Positions 54,829 to 62,858 of a stretch of DNA of 64,000 nt are shown here, in pieces (the stretch's first letter is position 1; the number at the start of each line of letters is the position of its first letter). Both the position numbers and the translations under genes were made by a program. This DNA comes from Pyrinomonadaceae bacterium (GTDB taxonomy: Bacteria; Acidobacteriota; Blastocatellia; Pyrinomonadales; Pyrinomonadaceae). Below the pieces are notes generated by a model. The model saw only the letters and a list, made by a program, of their open reading frames with translations, was not told the origin of the DNA and ran no database searches. The DNA lies in contig JAJQRF010000011.1 in NCBI GenBank assembly GCA_021228405.1, forward strand, positions 1 through 64,000. Direction: 5' to 3'.

Positions 54829-56892
54829 ATGAAAAAAATAAGAGAAATTTGTGAAATACCAAAGTATCCTTTTAAACCATCCAATGAACTAGACAATCTA
54901 GCACTTGCTCTATTTGGTCAAAATTCCGACAATTCATTTGTTTTAAGCAGTCATTCTCCTGAACTCCGATATGGAATTAATGTAGATAATAAAGCATTAA
55001 AGCAAGCGCTAGCTTTAGATTATAACGACATTTATCTGCCGAACTTTAATCAGCTAGGACCTAATGAAAAATATGTTATTCATAAAATATTCTATTCCAC
55101 TAACAACATTATCTGTATTATCGGTGGTATTGGGGTTGGAAAAACATCTCTATCAAAATATCTGGTTAATAAATTACTTCCGGAAATAATTCATAGTGCA
55201 CCTAAGGATACAGCTAAATGTCCCGGTGTGATTTATTTTGACTTTAAAGCATTTGACGATAATACGTTTCCTAAACACACTCCTGAAATAGCTCTAAAGA
55301 GTTTTGCAAAAAATTTATCTGTTTTAATTGGAGCTAGAATTTCGATTGGAAAATACTTTTCAATTTTGTCGGAAGTAGGAGAGGTTTGGAATAAAATACT
55401 ACAAAACCAATCTTTAGATGAACCTCAAAATCCTGCGATTAACTGGTTAAGGAATGAACTTCATAAAGCAGAATTGGAAACTTGGGGAGCAAATGATAAA
55501 GCTAAAATAATTGGTGGAAGACGAACTCTACGAGAAAAACTTGAAAACTCGGAACATAATCTTTTTTATTTTGCGGCACTGCTCAACTACATTAAAGAAG
55601 AATATTATACAGGTCATTTTCCTTGCCTGTGCATTATAATCGATAACGTAGACAGAGAACCTCCTGAAATACACCGCACGGTCGAGAAAACTATTAAAAC
55701 ATTTTCAAATCTTTGCGACGTAAAAGTTGTTTTTAATGTTCGACAAACGACATTTCATCAAGGTTCTGACAACTTTCAACAATTAGTAGATAAAGTGCCT
55801 TATTGCGGACCCGATCCGCTTGAAATTGTTTACTCAAGAATTGATAATTTTTTAAATAAAGGCTCGATTTATGAAAAATGTTTACAAACATATAAACCCA
55901 AAGAAGCCTTAGATGTATTCGGCGAAAAACTTAAATATATTAAGAAAAACTTTTTAGAAAATGATCGGTTCATTTACTTTTTTAATTCTCTTTGTGGACA
56001 TAGTGTTAGAAAAGGATTAAAGATTGCCCAAAGCTTAATTGACAATTCTGTTTACAATCCAATTGATATTCCAACAGATGAAATTGCTTCAAATACTGAT
56101 TCTAAACAACTAAGAATGGGAGACATTCTTCGTGCTTTGATGGTTAGAAGTAATGAAACATTTGAGTACGATGGTGTAATTGAAAATATTTTTCAAACTG
56201 ATGGTTCGCAAAATATTAGCCATTTTATAAAACTCAGAATACTTAAAGCACTTCGTAAACCCGGAGATGCCGGATTAAAAATAACCCGATTAATAAAATT
56301 ACTAGAACCATTTAATTATCCTGATCACCTAATAGAAGATTCTTTAGATGAGATGCTTTCGGATAACAAAAGACTTATTTGGACCGACACATCAACTACT
56401 GAAACAATATCAAGCAATTATCTCATTAAAAATAAACCTGATTCTAAGATTTTTATTAGTTCAATCGGTCTTGGATATATAAATTTCTTATGCAAAAACG
56501 TGGACTATATACAAGAAGTAATTATGGATACTGCTGTAGAAAGCAAGTTTATCGGTTCTAACTTTAACTATCACCGTATAGATGATCGCTTAACTTTATT
56601 ATTACGTTTTTTTGAGTATCTTTGTAAGAAAGAAGAGGTTGAAATAAAAAGATATCTCAAGACCAGTAATCCGGATGATTATCACCGAGCATTTGGTGAT
56701 AAAAATCTAATTTCTTTAGAAATAATGGAAGCTGTTTCAAAAGACGTTAAAGCAATCTTGGATTTCGTTTTTGAACATTCAAAAGGAAACTTTAAGGAAA
56801 ATATAAAAGAGTTTGAGAAGTCTCATTCTGCAATGTATTATCTCAGAATCTCTGAAGCTACGAAAATACAAAGAACATTACTAGGAAATTAG
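54829..56892 (+). CDS. Large P-loop ATPase (STAND/KAP-like), unknown role
   Basis: 687 aa. P-loop GGIGVGKTSLSKYLVN at ~100 and a Walker B CLCIIIDNVDREPPEI at ~265, then FNVRQTTFH as a possible sensor. The C-terminal ~250 residues contain winged-helix-like segments (LKITRLIKLLEPFNYPDHLI). Very AT-rich and rich in Asn, Lys and Ile codons compared with uvrC or the antiporter nearby, which suggests recent transfer. Followed after ~50 nt by a two-TM protein; an ATPase plus membrane effector layout occurs in several phage-defence systems. Specific family not identified. Confidence 0.6.
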   Translation: MKKIREICEIPKYPFKPSNELDNLALALFGQNSDNSFVLSSHSPELRYGINVDNKALKQALALDYNDIYLPNFNQLGPNEKYVIHKIFYSTNNIICIIGGIGVGKTSLSKYLVNKLLPEIIHSAPKDTAKCPGVIYFDFKAFDDNTFPKHTPEIALKSFAKNLSVLIGARISIGKYFSILSEVGEVWNKILQNQSLDEPQNPAINWLRNELHKAELETWGANDKAKIIGGRRTLREKLENSEHNLFYFAALLNYIKEEYYTGHFPCLCIIIDNVDREPPEIHRTVEKTIKTFSNLCDVKVVFNVRQTTFHQGSDNFQQLVDKVPYCGPDPLEIVYSRIDNFLNKGSIYEKCLQTYKPKEALDVFGEKLKYIKKNFLENDRFIYFFNSLCGHSVRKGLKIAQSLIDNSVYNPIDIPTDEIASNTDSKQLRMGDILRALMVRSNETFEYDGVIENIFQTDGSQNISHFIKLRILKALRKPGDAGLKITRLIKLLEPFNYPDHLIEDSLDEMLSDNKRLIWTDTSTTETISSNYLIKNKPDSKIFISSIGLGYINFLCKNVDYIQEVIMDTAVESKFIGSNFNYHRIDDRLTLLLRFFEYLCKKEEVEIKRYLKTSNPDDYHRAFGDKNLISLEIMEAVSKDVKAILDFVFEHSKGNFKENIKEFEKSHSAMYYLRISEATKIQRTLLGN

Positions 56893-56943
56893 TGCTAAAT
56901 ATTTTTCTAACTTTATTCTATAAACTTTAACTAAATTACAATA

Positions 56944-57459
56944 ATGCCAATTTTAAGTAAAAAGATATTTAACTGGAGTAGATACTATACAATTATTATT
57001 TTTGTATTTACGGTTGTTTTTGTTCAACTAATAGCAGGTTTATTGTTGATAAAGTTTTTGCCTACATGGGAAGATCGAGGCGCTTTTGGCGAAATGTTCA
57101 TAGTAGTGCACACACTTTTTGATGGTTTGGCGTTTGTAGCACTCGTAATTACAATATTGAACCAACAGAGCGAAATAAAGTCTCAAAACTTTGAAACTCA
57201 GAGAGTTATTATTGTTCAAAAGACATTAGTGGAAGTACTTGCGATCACAGCTCAACTTAATGCTCAATATTCTATTCTTGACTCAAGAAATCGTTCTCAT
57301 GATCGATCGTTAGCAAACAATTTATCTAGAGAAGAATTAAATAATGAAATTGAAAGCATAGGTGAAATTGAAAAACAAATATCCACTTCCACAGAGATGT
57401 TAAAAATGTTATTAAGTGACATAAAAAAAATACCTACTGATTTAGAGGAATTAGCGTAA
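56944..57459 (+). CDS. Two-TM membrane protein with coiled-coil tail
   Basis: 171 aa. TM1 (~14-38, IIIFVFTVVFVQLIAGLLLI) and TM2 (~50-72, VVHTLFDGLAFVALVITILN), then a charged coiled coil (QQSEIKSQNFETQ onward). The layout, with the DGLAFVALVITILNQQSE step, resembles the N-terminal part of 'putative phage abortive infection' membrane proteins, but similarity is only by eye. AT-rich like the ATPase before it; the two probably form one unit. Confidence 0.5.
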   Translation: MPILSKKIFNWSRYYTIIIFVFTVVFVQLIAGLLLIKFLPTWEDRGAFGEMFIVVHTLFDGLAFVALVITILNQQSEIKSQNFETQRVIIVQKTLVEVLAITAQLNAQYSILDSRNRSHDRSLANNLSREELNNEIESIGEIEKQISTSTEMLKMLLSDIKKIPTDLEELA

Positions 57460-57466
57460 TTTATTG

Positions 57467-58018
57467 CTAACTGATAATGTCAATTAGCCAATCGCTCGCG
57501 TCGCAGTCGATGACGAGGTGGATGCGGTCTTCGGTGCCGTTGTTTTCGACGCGGTGTTTTTGATAGAAGTCGAGATACCATAATTCGCCCGTCTGCATCT
57601 CTATTTTTTGGTCGTTGAGGTAAAATTCGACATCTTTGTTGGTGACGACGGGGATGTGCAGACGCAGACAGTTATCTTCAACGCCCATAAAATAGTCGCG
57701 GTGTTCGCGGATTCGTGAGCCTGCGCCGAGAAGCATAAAGCGGACGGCGGATTTGCCGCATTTTATCTCGTTTAAGACTTCGCGGATGTATTGACAGCGT
57801 TCGAGAATCGCGGTATCGGCATAAGGTTCTTCCGAATTGTGGTTGGGAAAGATTTGTTTCGTATGCCCGCCGACCGAACGAAGCGACGCAACGCTCCAGT
57901 TGCCCTCGTAATAGCCTTGATTGAAATGACGAATCCATTCATCGTCGGCAACTTTCGATAAATCGGCTTGAAGCTTTGCGGGATCGAATGTAAGCGGAAG
58001 TTTTTTGTAATCAGCCAT
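57467..58018 (-). CDS. Aspartyl/asparaginyl beta-hydroxylase-like dioxygenase
   Basis: 183 aa. Jelly-roll 2-oxoglutarate/Fe(II) dioxygenase: GAGSRIREHRDYFM supplies the HxD pair, HIPVVTN and VEFYLND follow, and the distal His is in KHRVENNG, with Arg (DRIHLVID) for 2-oxoglutarate. Family members hydroxylate Asp/Asn side chains of proteins or peptides. Substrate unknown. GC-rich, chromosomal type. Confidence 0.8.
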   Translation of the reverse strand: MADYKKLPLTFDPAKLQADLSKVADDEWIRHFNQGYYEGNWSVASLRSVGGHTKQIFPNHNSEEPYADTAILERCQYIREVLNEIKCGKSAVRFMLLGAGSRIREHRDYFMGVEDNCLRLHIPVVTNKDVEFYLNDQKIEMQTGELWYLDFYQKHRVENNGTEDRIHLVIDCDASDWLIDIIS

Positions 58019-58061
58019 CGCAAAAGAGCATAAAATAATTGAAATATTAAGGCAAATCGGA

Positions 58062-58147
58062 ACGCGAATCGGGCGGATTAGGCAGATTTTACGGATAAAT
58101 TTATTGAAATAATCCGCGAAAATCCGCCTAATCCGCCCGATTCGCGT
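58062..58147. repeat. Long inverted repeat (29-bp arms)
   Basis: Arms 58062-58090 and 58119-58147 are inverse copies with one mismatch, built around GGCGGATTAGGC / GCCTAATCCGCC and ACGCGAATCGGG / CCCGATTCGCGT. The 28-nt centre has its own smaller stem (CGGATA...AATCCG). It lies between two minus-strand genes, after the antiporter stop, where it could terminate transcription, or it may be a mobile palindromic repeat. Confidence 0.75.
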
Positions 58148-58159
58148 TCAAATCGTTGT

Positions 58160-60178
58160 TTACGGATTGAAACCGATGTGCGCCGCGTTCGGATTGATGA
58201 TGTCGAGGGCGCGTTCGATCTTTTCGACGGTTCCGAGCAAAACCAAAAGATCATTTTGGTGGAGTTTATACTTTCCGCCGGGGTTGATCTTGGTTTCACC
58301 GTTGCGGACGACGGCGATAAGCGTTGCGCCAGTGCGGTTTCTGAGGTCGAGTTCGGCAAGACTTTGCCCGACGATCGGCGAACCGCCTTCGAGCTTGACG
58401 GTTTCGGTCACGGCTTCGTGCAGAGCGGCGTTGAGATTGCCGATATTGACGGGTTGCAAAGACGGCGAGCGAAGCATCTCGTAACCCTGACGGCGCACGG
58501 CGGCGATCTGTCCTTCGATAATGTGACGATCAACGCCGTAGCATTGCAGAACGCGCGAAAATATCTCGATGCTCGTTTCAAATTCTTCGGGAATCACCTC
58601 GTTTGCGCCGAGTTCGAGCAGTTCGGTGATTTCCGTCGTGTAGCGCGTGCGGACGACGATGTGCATCCTTTCATTCATCTGCCGCGCCTGTTTGACGGTG
58701 CGCCGCGCCGCGTTCGGGTCGCTCATCGCCAGCACGAGCGCGTGTGCTTCCTCGATATGCGCGTGATGCAGAACTTCGCGCCGGGTCGCGTCGCCGAAAT
58801 TTATCTTTTCGCCTTTTTCCTTCGCCTGTCTGACGGTTTCCATATTCACTTCGAGAATCGTGTAAGGCACGAGCACCGACCGCAAAACACGTGCGAGGTT
58901 GCGCCCGTTCAGACCGTAACCGACGATGATGACGTGATTTTTCAAACCGCCGCTCGATGTCAGGTGAATCTCTTCGTCGATCACTTCAATGTCTTTTTCG
59001 CGTTTGTCTTTGAATATCTTCTGGAAAAAATCGCCGAAACCGGGCGCGGCGGCGATCATAAACGGCGTGGCGATCATCGAAATAATCGAAGCCGCGAGAA
59101 ACTTTTGATAATCGGCATCGTTCAATAAATCGAATGATTTGCCCGATTTTGCCAATACGAACGAAAATTCTCCGACCTGCGCCAGTCCCAACGCCGTCAT
59201 CGCCGAAACTCTCTGCGGAAAGCCCAGTAATTGCACGACCGCCCAAATTATCAGGAATTTTCCGACGACGAGAAACGCAACCCAGAGCAGAACCGTCGAA
59301 ATATTTTCGATGAGCGCGCCGACCGATAAAAGCAAGCCGATGGAAACGAAGAAAAGCGAGTTGAAAACGTCGCGAAACGGCAAAATGTCCGCCGTCACCT
59401 GGTGGCTGTAATCCGTATCCGCCAAAACCATCCCCGCGATAAACGCGCCGAGCGCGAGCGAAAGCCCGAATTGCGAAGTCAGAAACGAAATGCCCAAAAA
59501 TAATAAAACGATCGTCAGGATAAACAGTTCGGGCGTTTTGAATTTGCCGACCTGTTTGAGCAAAACGGGAATGATAAACCAAGCCGCCGCGACGATCAGC
59601 ACCAACGCGAGCAAAGAACCGCCGAGCGTTTTCACGATCGCGCCAAACGAAACCGCGTCTTTTCCGCCCAGGATCGGCACGAAAAGCATCATCAAAACAA
59701 TGCTGATGTCCTGAAAAAGTAAAATCCCGACCCCGGCGCGTCCGTGCGGCGCGTCCGTTTCGCCACCGTCAGCGTAGCTTTTCAAAACAATTGCCGTGCT
59801 CGAAAGCGCGATCAGAAACCCGAAAAATACGGATTGATTGAACGAACGTCCGAACAGAAAGGAAACGCCGGCAGTTGCCGCGACCGTCAGCAAAACCTGA
59901 AGTCCGCCGCCGATCATCACGAGCCGTTTCATCTCCTTCAAACGTTTCAGCGAAAACTCCAAGCCGATCGTAAACAGCAGAAGCATTACGCCGATCTCGG
60001 CTAAAACTTCGATCGCGGCGAGGTCTTTGATAAGTCCCAAACCGTAAGGTCCGATGACGATTCCCGTCAGCATCAACCCGACGAGCAAAGGCAGTTTGAG
60101 CCGTAAACTGATGAAGGCGACAAAAACCGAAACGAGCAAAATAATTAATAAATCTTCAAATAAAGGCGGTGCGTGCAT
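58160..60178 (-). CDS. CPA2-family cation:proton antiporter with RCK domains (KefB/YbaL type)
   Basis: 672 aa. Residues 1-~390: about 12-13 TM helices with the CPA2 pattern (LMLTGIVIGPYGLGL, FGFLIALSSTAIVLKSYA, ALGAFIAGMVLADTDYSHQV). Residues ~410-530: TrkA-N Rossmann domain, VIIVGYGLNGRNLARVL. Residues ~590-672: TrkA-C domain. Exchanges K+ or Na+ for H+, gated by nucleotide binding to the RCK part. Single gene unit. Confidence 0.92.
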   Translation of the reverse strand: MHAPPLFEDLLIILLVSVFVAFISLRLKLPLLVGLMLTGIVIGPYGLGLIKDLAAIEVLAEIGVMLLLFTIGLEFSLKRLKEMKRLVMIGGGLQVLLTVAATAGVSFLFGRSFNQSVFFGFLIALSSTAIVLKSYADGGETDAPHGRAGVGILLFQDISIVLMMLFVPILGGKDAVSFGAIVKTLGGSLLALVLIVAAAWFIIPVLLKQVGKFKTPELFILTIVLLFLGISFLTSQFGLSLALGAFIAGMVLADTDYSHQVTADILPFRDVFNSLFFVSIGLLLSVGALIENISTVLLWVAFLVVGKFLIIWAVVQLLGFPQRVSAMTALGLAQVGEFSFVLAKSGKSFDLLNDADYQKFLAASIISMIATPFMIAAAPGFGDFFQKIFKDKREKDIEVIDEEIHLTSSGGLKNHVIIVGYGLNGRNLARVLRSVLVPYTILEVNMETVRQAKEKGEKINFGDATRREVLHHAHIEEAHALVLAMSDPNAARRTVKQARQMNERMHIVVRTRYTTEITELLELGANEVIPEEFETSIEIFSRVLQCYGVDRHIIEGQIAAVRRQGYEMLRSPSLQPVNIGNLNAALHEAVTETVKLEGGSPIVGQSLAELDLRNRTGATLIAVVRNGETKINPGGKYKLHQNDLLVLLGTVEKIERALDIINPNAAHIGFNP

Positions 60179-60275
60179 ATTTTATAAAATCCTCCTTTTA
60201 TAAATATTTCAATAAATACGATTAAATAGTTTCGCGTTTTCAGGAACGGAAAACGCGAAAGCCCACGACTATCTA

Positions 60276-60689
60276 TCAAACAAAAGGAGGCGCACGCTTG
60301 CCGCGACTGCTTCCGGCGCGGCGTGATTTGAGAATGAGAAAAAGCTTTGCTTCATCGAACTGAAAACTATTTATTTTCGGCACGAACGAAATATTTCCGC
60401 GAACGCCGAACGAATTTGTCAGGTGCGGCGAAAATTTTCCGCTGTGCGATTCGGCGTGAAAGCTCGACCGTTCGTTTTCAAAACGATGCAGATTGAACTG
60501 ATGCGGTATTTTATCGAGATTTGCGAGGCTTTCATTCGTTTCGGCAGAGGCAAAGGGAAAAGGAAAAAGCCTGATTCCTTCGCCGCTCGAAACCAAAAGT
60601 CCGACAAACACGCCGATTAAAACAAAGGCGCGAACGGCTTTTTGGGTTTGCGAAAAATAAAAATGCGGCATCCATTTAGAGCATAACAA
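60276..60689 (-). CDS. Small protein with N-terminal membrane segment, unknown
   Basis: 137 aa or ~131 from the second Met. One hydrophobic segment (AFVLIGVFVGLLVSSGEGI, ~20-38), then a polar, low-complexity region rich in Phe, Ser and His, ending in a basic tail. No family recognised and no good Shine-Dalgarno, so existence as a gene is uncertain. Confidence 0.4.
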   Translation of the reverse strand: MLCSKWMPHFYFSQTQKAVRAFVLIGVFVGLLVSSGEGIRLFPFPFASAETNESLANLDKIPHQFNLHRFENERSSFHAESHSGKFSPHLTNSFGVRGNISFVPKINSFQFDEAKLFLILKSRRAGSSRGKRAPPFV

Positions 60690-60855
60690 CTCAAAGCCAA
60701 TTGAACAATAAAAATATTTTTTAAGCGTTCCGATTCCCTTCCTTAGAAGGCTTTTCGTTAAGGAAATGCCGCCTGAAGGCGGGACTCTGAACGCTTATCC
60801 GCGTTCTATTTCTTCCCAACTTCGCGTTTTAGGTTTAAGATTGAATTTTTCAAAG

Positions 60856-61668
60856 ATGATATATTCGGACAAAACTTTATCGCAAAAACTGGAACGCGCC
60901 GAAGCGACGGCAAACGCCGATTTTATCGAAGCGCGCAGGGCTTCAAATCCCGCATCGGATGCCGAATGGATCGAAGTCGGCGGGGCTTATGCAATGTTCG
61001 ACGGCGTTCGGTCGCCTTTGACGCAGACGTTCGGACTTGGGCTTTTCGACGAGATCACACACAAACATCTCGACACGCTCGAAGCGTTTTTCAAGGAAAA
61101 GGGCGCGGAAGTTTTTCACGAAGTTTCGCCGCTTGCCGATGCTTCGCTTTTGAATCTACTCAACGAACGCGGTTATCAGCCGATTGAAATGACGAGCGTG
61201 ATGTTTCAGGAGATCAACGATGAAATGATCGCCGCTTTGCAGGTCAATCCGCAGATAAACACGCGCATTACCGGGAAAGGCGAAGAAAAGCTCTGGGCGA
61301 AAACCTCGGCAAACGGTTGGGCGACCGAAATGGAAGGTTTGGCGGATTTTATGTTCGAGTTCGGACAGGTCAGCGCGGCTTGCAAAAACGGTCTTCCATT
61401 CATCGCCGAATTTGAAAACGAACCGATCGCCGCCGGAATGCTTTTTACTGCGGGCGAAGTCGCGCTTCTCGCCGGCGCAAGCACCGTTCCCGAAGGCAGA
61501 CGCAAAGGCGCACAGCTCGCTTTACTGAATGCGCGTCTGAAATTTGCCGCCGAAAAAGGCTGTCAGATCGCCATGATGGGCGCAATGCCCGGCAGTCAAT
61601 CGCAGAAAAACGCCGAAAAAAAAGGTTTCCGCATCGCCTACACACGGACGAAATGGAAACTTGGATAA
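60856..61668 (+). CDS. GNAT-family N-acetyltransferase
   Basis: 270 aa from ATG 60856 (MIYSDKTLSQKLERAE); the frame runs upstream to 60766 but without family sequence. The C-terminal GNAT fold shows AAGMLFTAGEVALLAGASTV and the acetyl-CoA loop PEGRRKGAQLALLNARL (R/QxxGxA). The N-terminal half is a second, degenerate GNAT-like domain. Substrate unknown. Its stop codon TAA lies inside the first unit of a GATAACG heptamer tract. Confidence 0.75.
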   Translation: MIYSDKTLSQKLERAEATANADFIEARRASNPASDAEWIEVGGAYAMFDGVRSPLTQTFGLGLFDEITHKHLDTLEAFFKEKGAEVFHEVSPLADASLLNLLNERGYQPIEMTSVMFQEINDEMIAALQVNPQINTRITGKGEEKLWAKTSANGWATEMEGLADFMFEFGQVSAACKNGLPFIAEFENEPIAAGMLFTAGEVALLAGASTVPEGRRKGAQLALLNARLKFAAEKGCQIAMMGAMPGSQSQKNAEKKGFRIAYTRTKWKLG

Positions 61669-61796
61669 CGGATAGTTGATAACGGATAACGGATAGTTGA
61701 TAACGGATAGTTGATAACGGATAGTTGAAAAACATTTATCCGCTATCCGCTATCCGTTATTCGTTGTCCGTTAAACTCGTTATCCGTTAAACTACG
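61664..61796. repeat. GATAACG/GATAGTT heptamer tract with inverted partner
   Basis: Nine 7-bp units (GATAACG and GATAGTT, 61664-61726) followed by an inverse tract of TATCCGC/TATCCGT type units (61737-61796). The two arms can pair into a long hairpin between the convergent GNAT and tdk genes, a possible bidirectional terminator. Related units recur at 62495-62522 and 62808-62876. Confidence 0.8.
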
Positions 61797-62407
61797 GTTG
61801 GTTTGTCTGAGTGCGGAACGAAGCATTTTCGGCAGCGTGCTTCGTATTTGTCGTGTGCGCCCACTTGGACGCGTTCGGTCGATTCGGACGTTCTTTGCGA
61901 ATAGTTCGCGGTGTTTCCGCATTTGACGCAGATGGCGTGTGTTTTTGTGATAAATTCGGCGATCGAGAGAAGCTGAGGCATCGGCTCGAACGGTCTGCCA
62001 GTGTAATCCTGATCTAATCCTGCAATGATGACGCGCTTACCGTTATTGGCGAGTTCGGTTACGGCTTTGATGAGTTCCATATCGAAAAACTGTCCTTCGT
62101 CGATGCCGACCACCTGCGTGTCGTCTTCCATTTTCGCCATCATTTCGGCGGCGGTCATCACGGGTTTTGAAACGTGAGTCATTCCCGAATGCGACGCGAT
62201 CTGTTCAATTGAATAACGATCATCGATCTTCGGCTTGAAAACCTGAACCTTCTGACGCGCGATCTGGGCGCGTTTCAATCTTCTGATAAGTTCCTCGGAT
62301 TTTCCCGAAAACATCGAACCGACAATGACCTCAATCCATCCCGCATCGCCGTTTTGACGCGACCGACGACGTTCTTCCGTATTATCGAAAGCAAATTCTT
62401 CAACCAT
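61787..62407 (-). CDS. tdk: Thymidine kinase
   Basis: 206 aa, type II TK. P-loop [20 protein letters not shown] (~30), Walker [15 protein letters not shown], the lasso region with [15 protein letters not shown] and four zinc-type Cys (CVKCGNT... CRKC). Phosphorylates deoxythymidine for salvage. Reading frame begins at ATG 62407 and is complete. Confidence 0.95.
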   Translation of the reverse strand: MVEEFAFDNTEERRRSRQNGDAGWIEVIVGSMFSGKSEELIRRLKRAQIARQKVQVFKPKIDDRYSIEQIASHSGMTHVSKPVMTAAEMMAKMEDDTQVVGIDEGQFFDMELIKAVTELANNGKRVIIAGLDQDYTGRPFEPMPQLLSIAEFITKTHAICVKCGNTANYSQRTSESTERVQVGAHDKYEARCRKCFVPHSDKPTVV

Positions 62408-62602
62408 TTTTTACGTTAATTTTCCTTAATTTCAGAGTTTGAAAACGCTAAGATTATCACAATTTGAAAGATGAGCCAAAACAGCTTTTCATAAGTGATA
62501 ACGGATAACTGATAGCTGATACTTCAATCCCAAATTCGATCACATTTCTTTGTGAGCACGTTTCTGACTCATCACTCTCGCTTTATAAGCTCTTTTTTTA
62601 CT

Positions 62603-62800
62603 CAAAAACATACCAAATGGTATGTCAACGCTCTGTGAAGTGCGAAAACATACGATTTGGTATATAAACGCTCTCCACAGAAGGTTGACGCACTCTACAG
62701 AAGGTTCAACGTTCTGTGAGGTGCGAAAACATACGATTTGGTATGTTTTCGCACCTCACAGAAGGTTCAACGTTCAAAAAAGTGCGTCAACGCTCTCCAC
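62603..62800. repeat. Minisatellite C, ~9 units of mostly 21 bp
   Basis: Two interleaved unit types: AAAACATACGATTTGGTATAT-like (21 bp) and CAACGTTCTGTGAGGTGCG- or ACGCTCTCCACAGAAGGTT-like (19-21 bp). An internal perfect 15-bp palindrome AGGTGCGAAAACATA / TATGTTTTCGCACCT (62719-62733, 62742-62756) can form a hairpin. It fills the 450-bp gap between tdk and dacB (62408-62858) together with heptamer tracts. Confidence 0.75.
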
Positions 62801-62858
62801 GAAACGACGGATAAATGATAAGTGATAGTTAAATCTTTTCGTTATCCACTATCCGTTA

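Noticed and set aside
62622-62825. 67-codon frame with KHTIWY-type repeats
   Set aside because: Lies wholly in minisatellite C; open by periodicity, not by coding.
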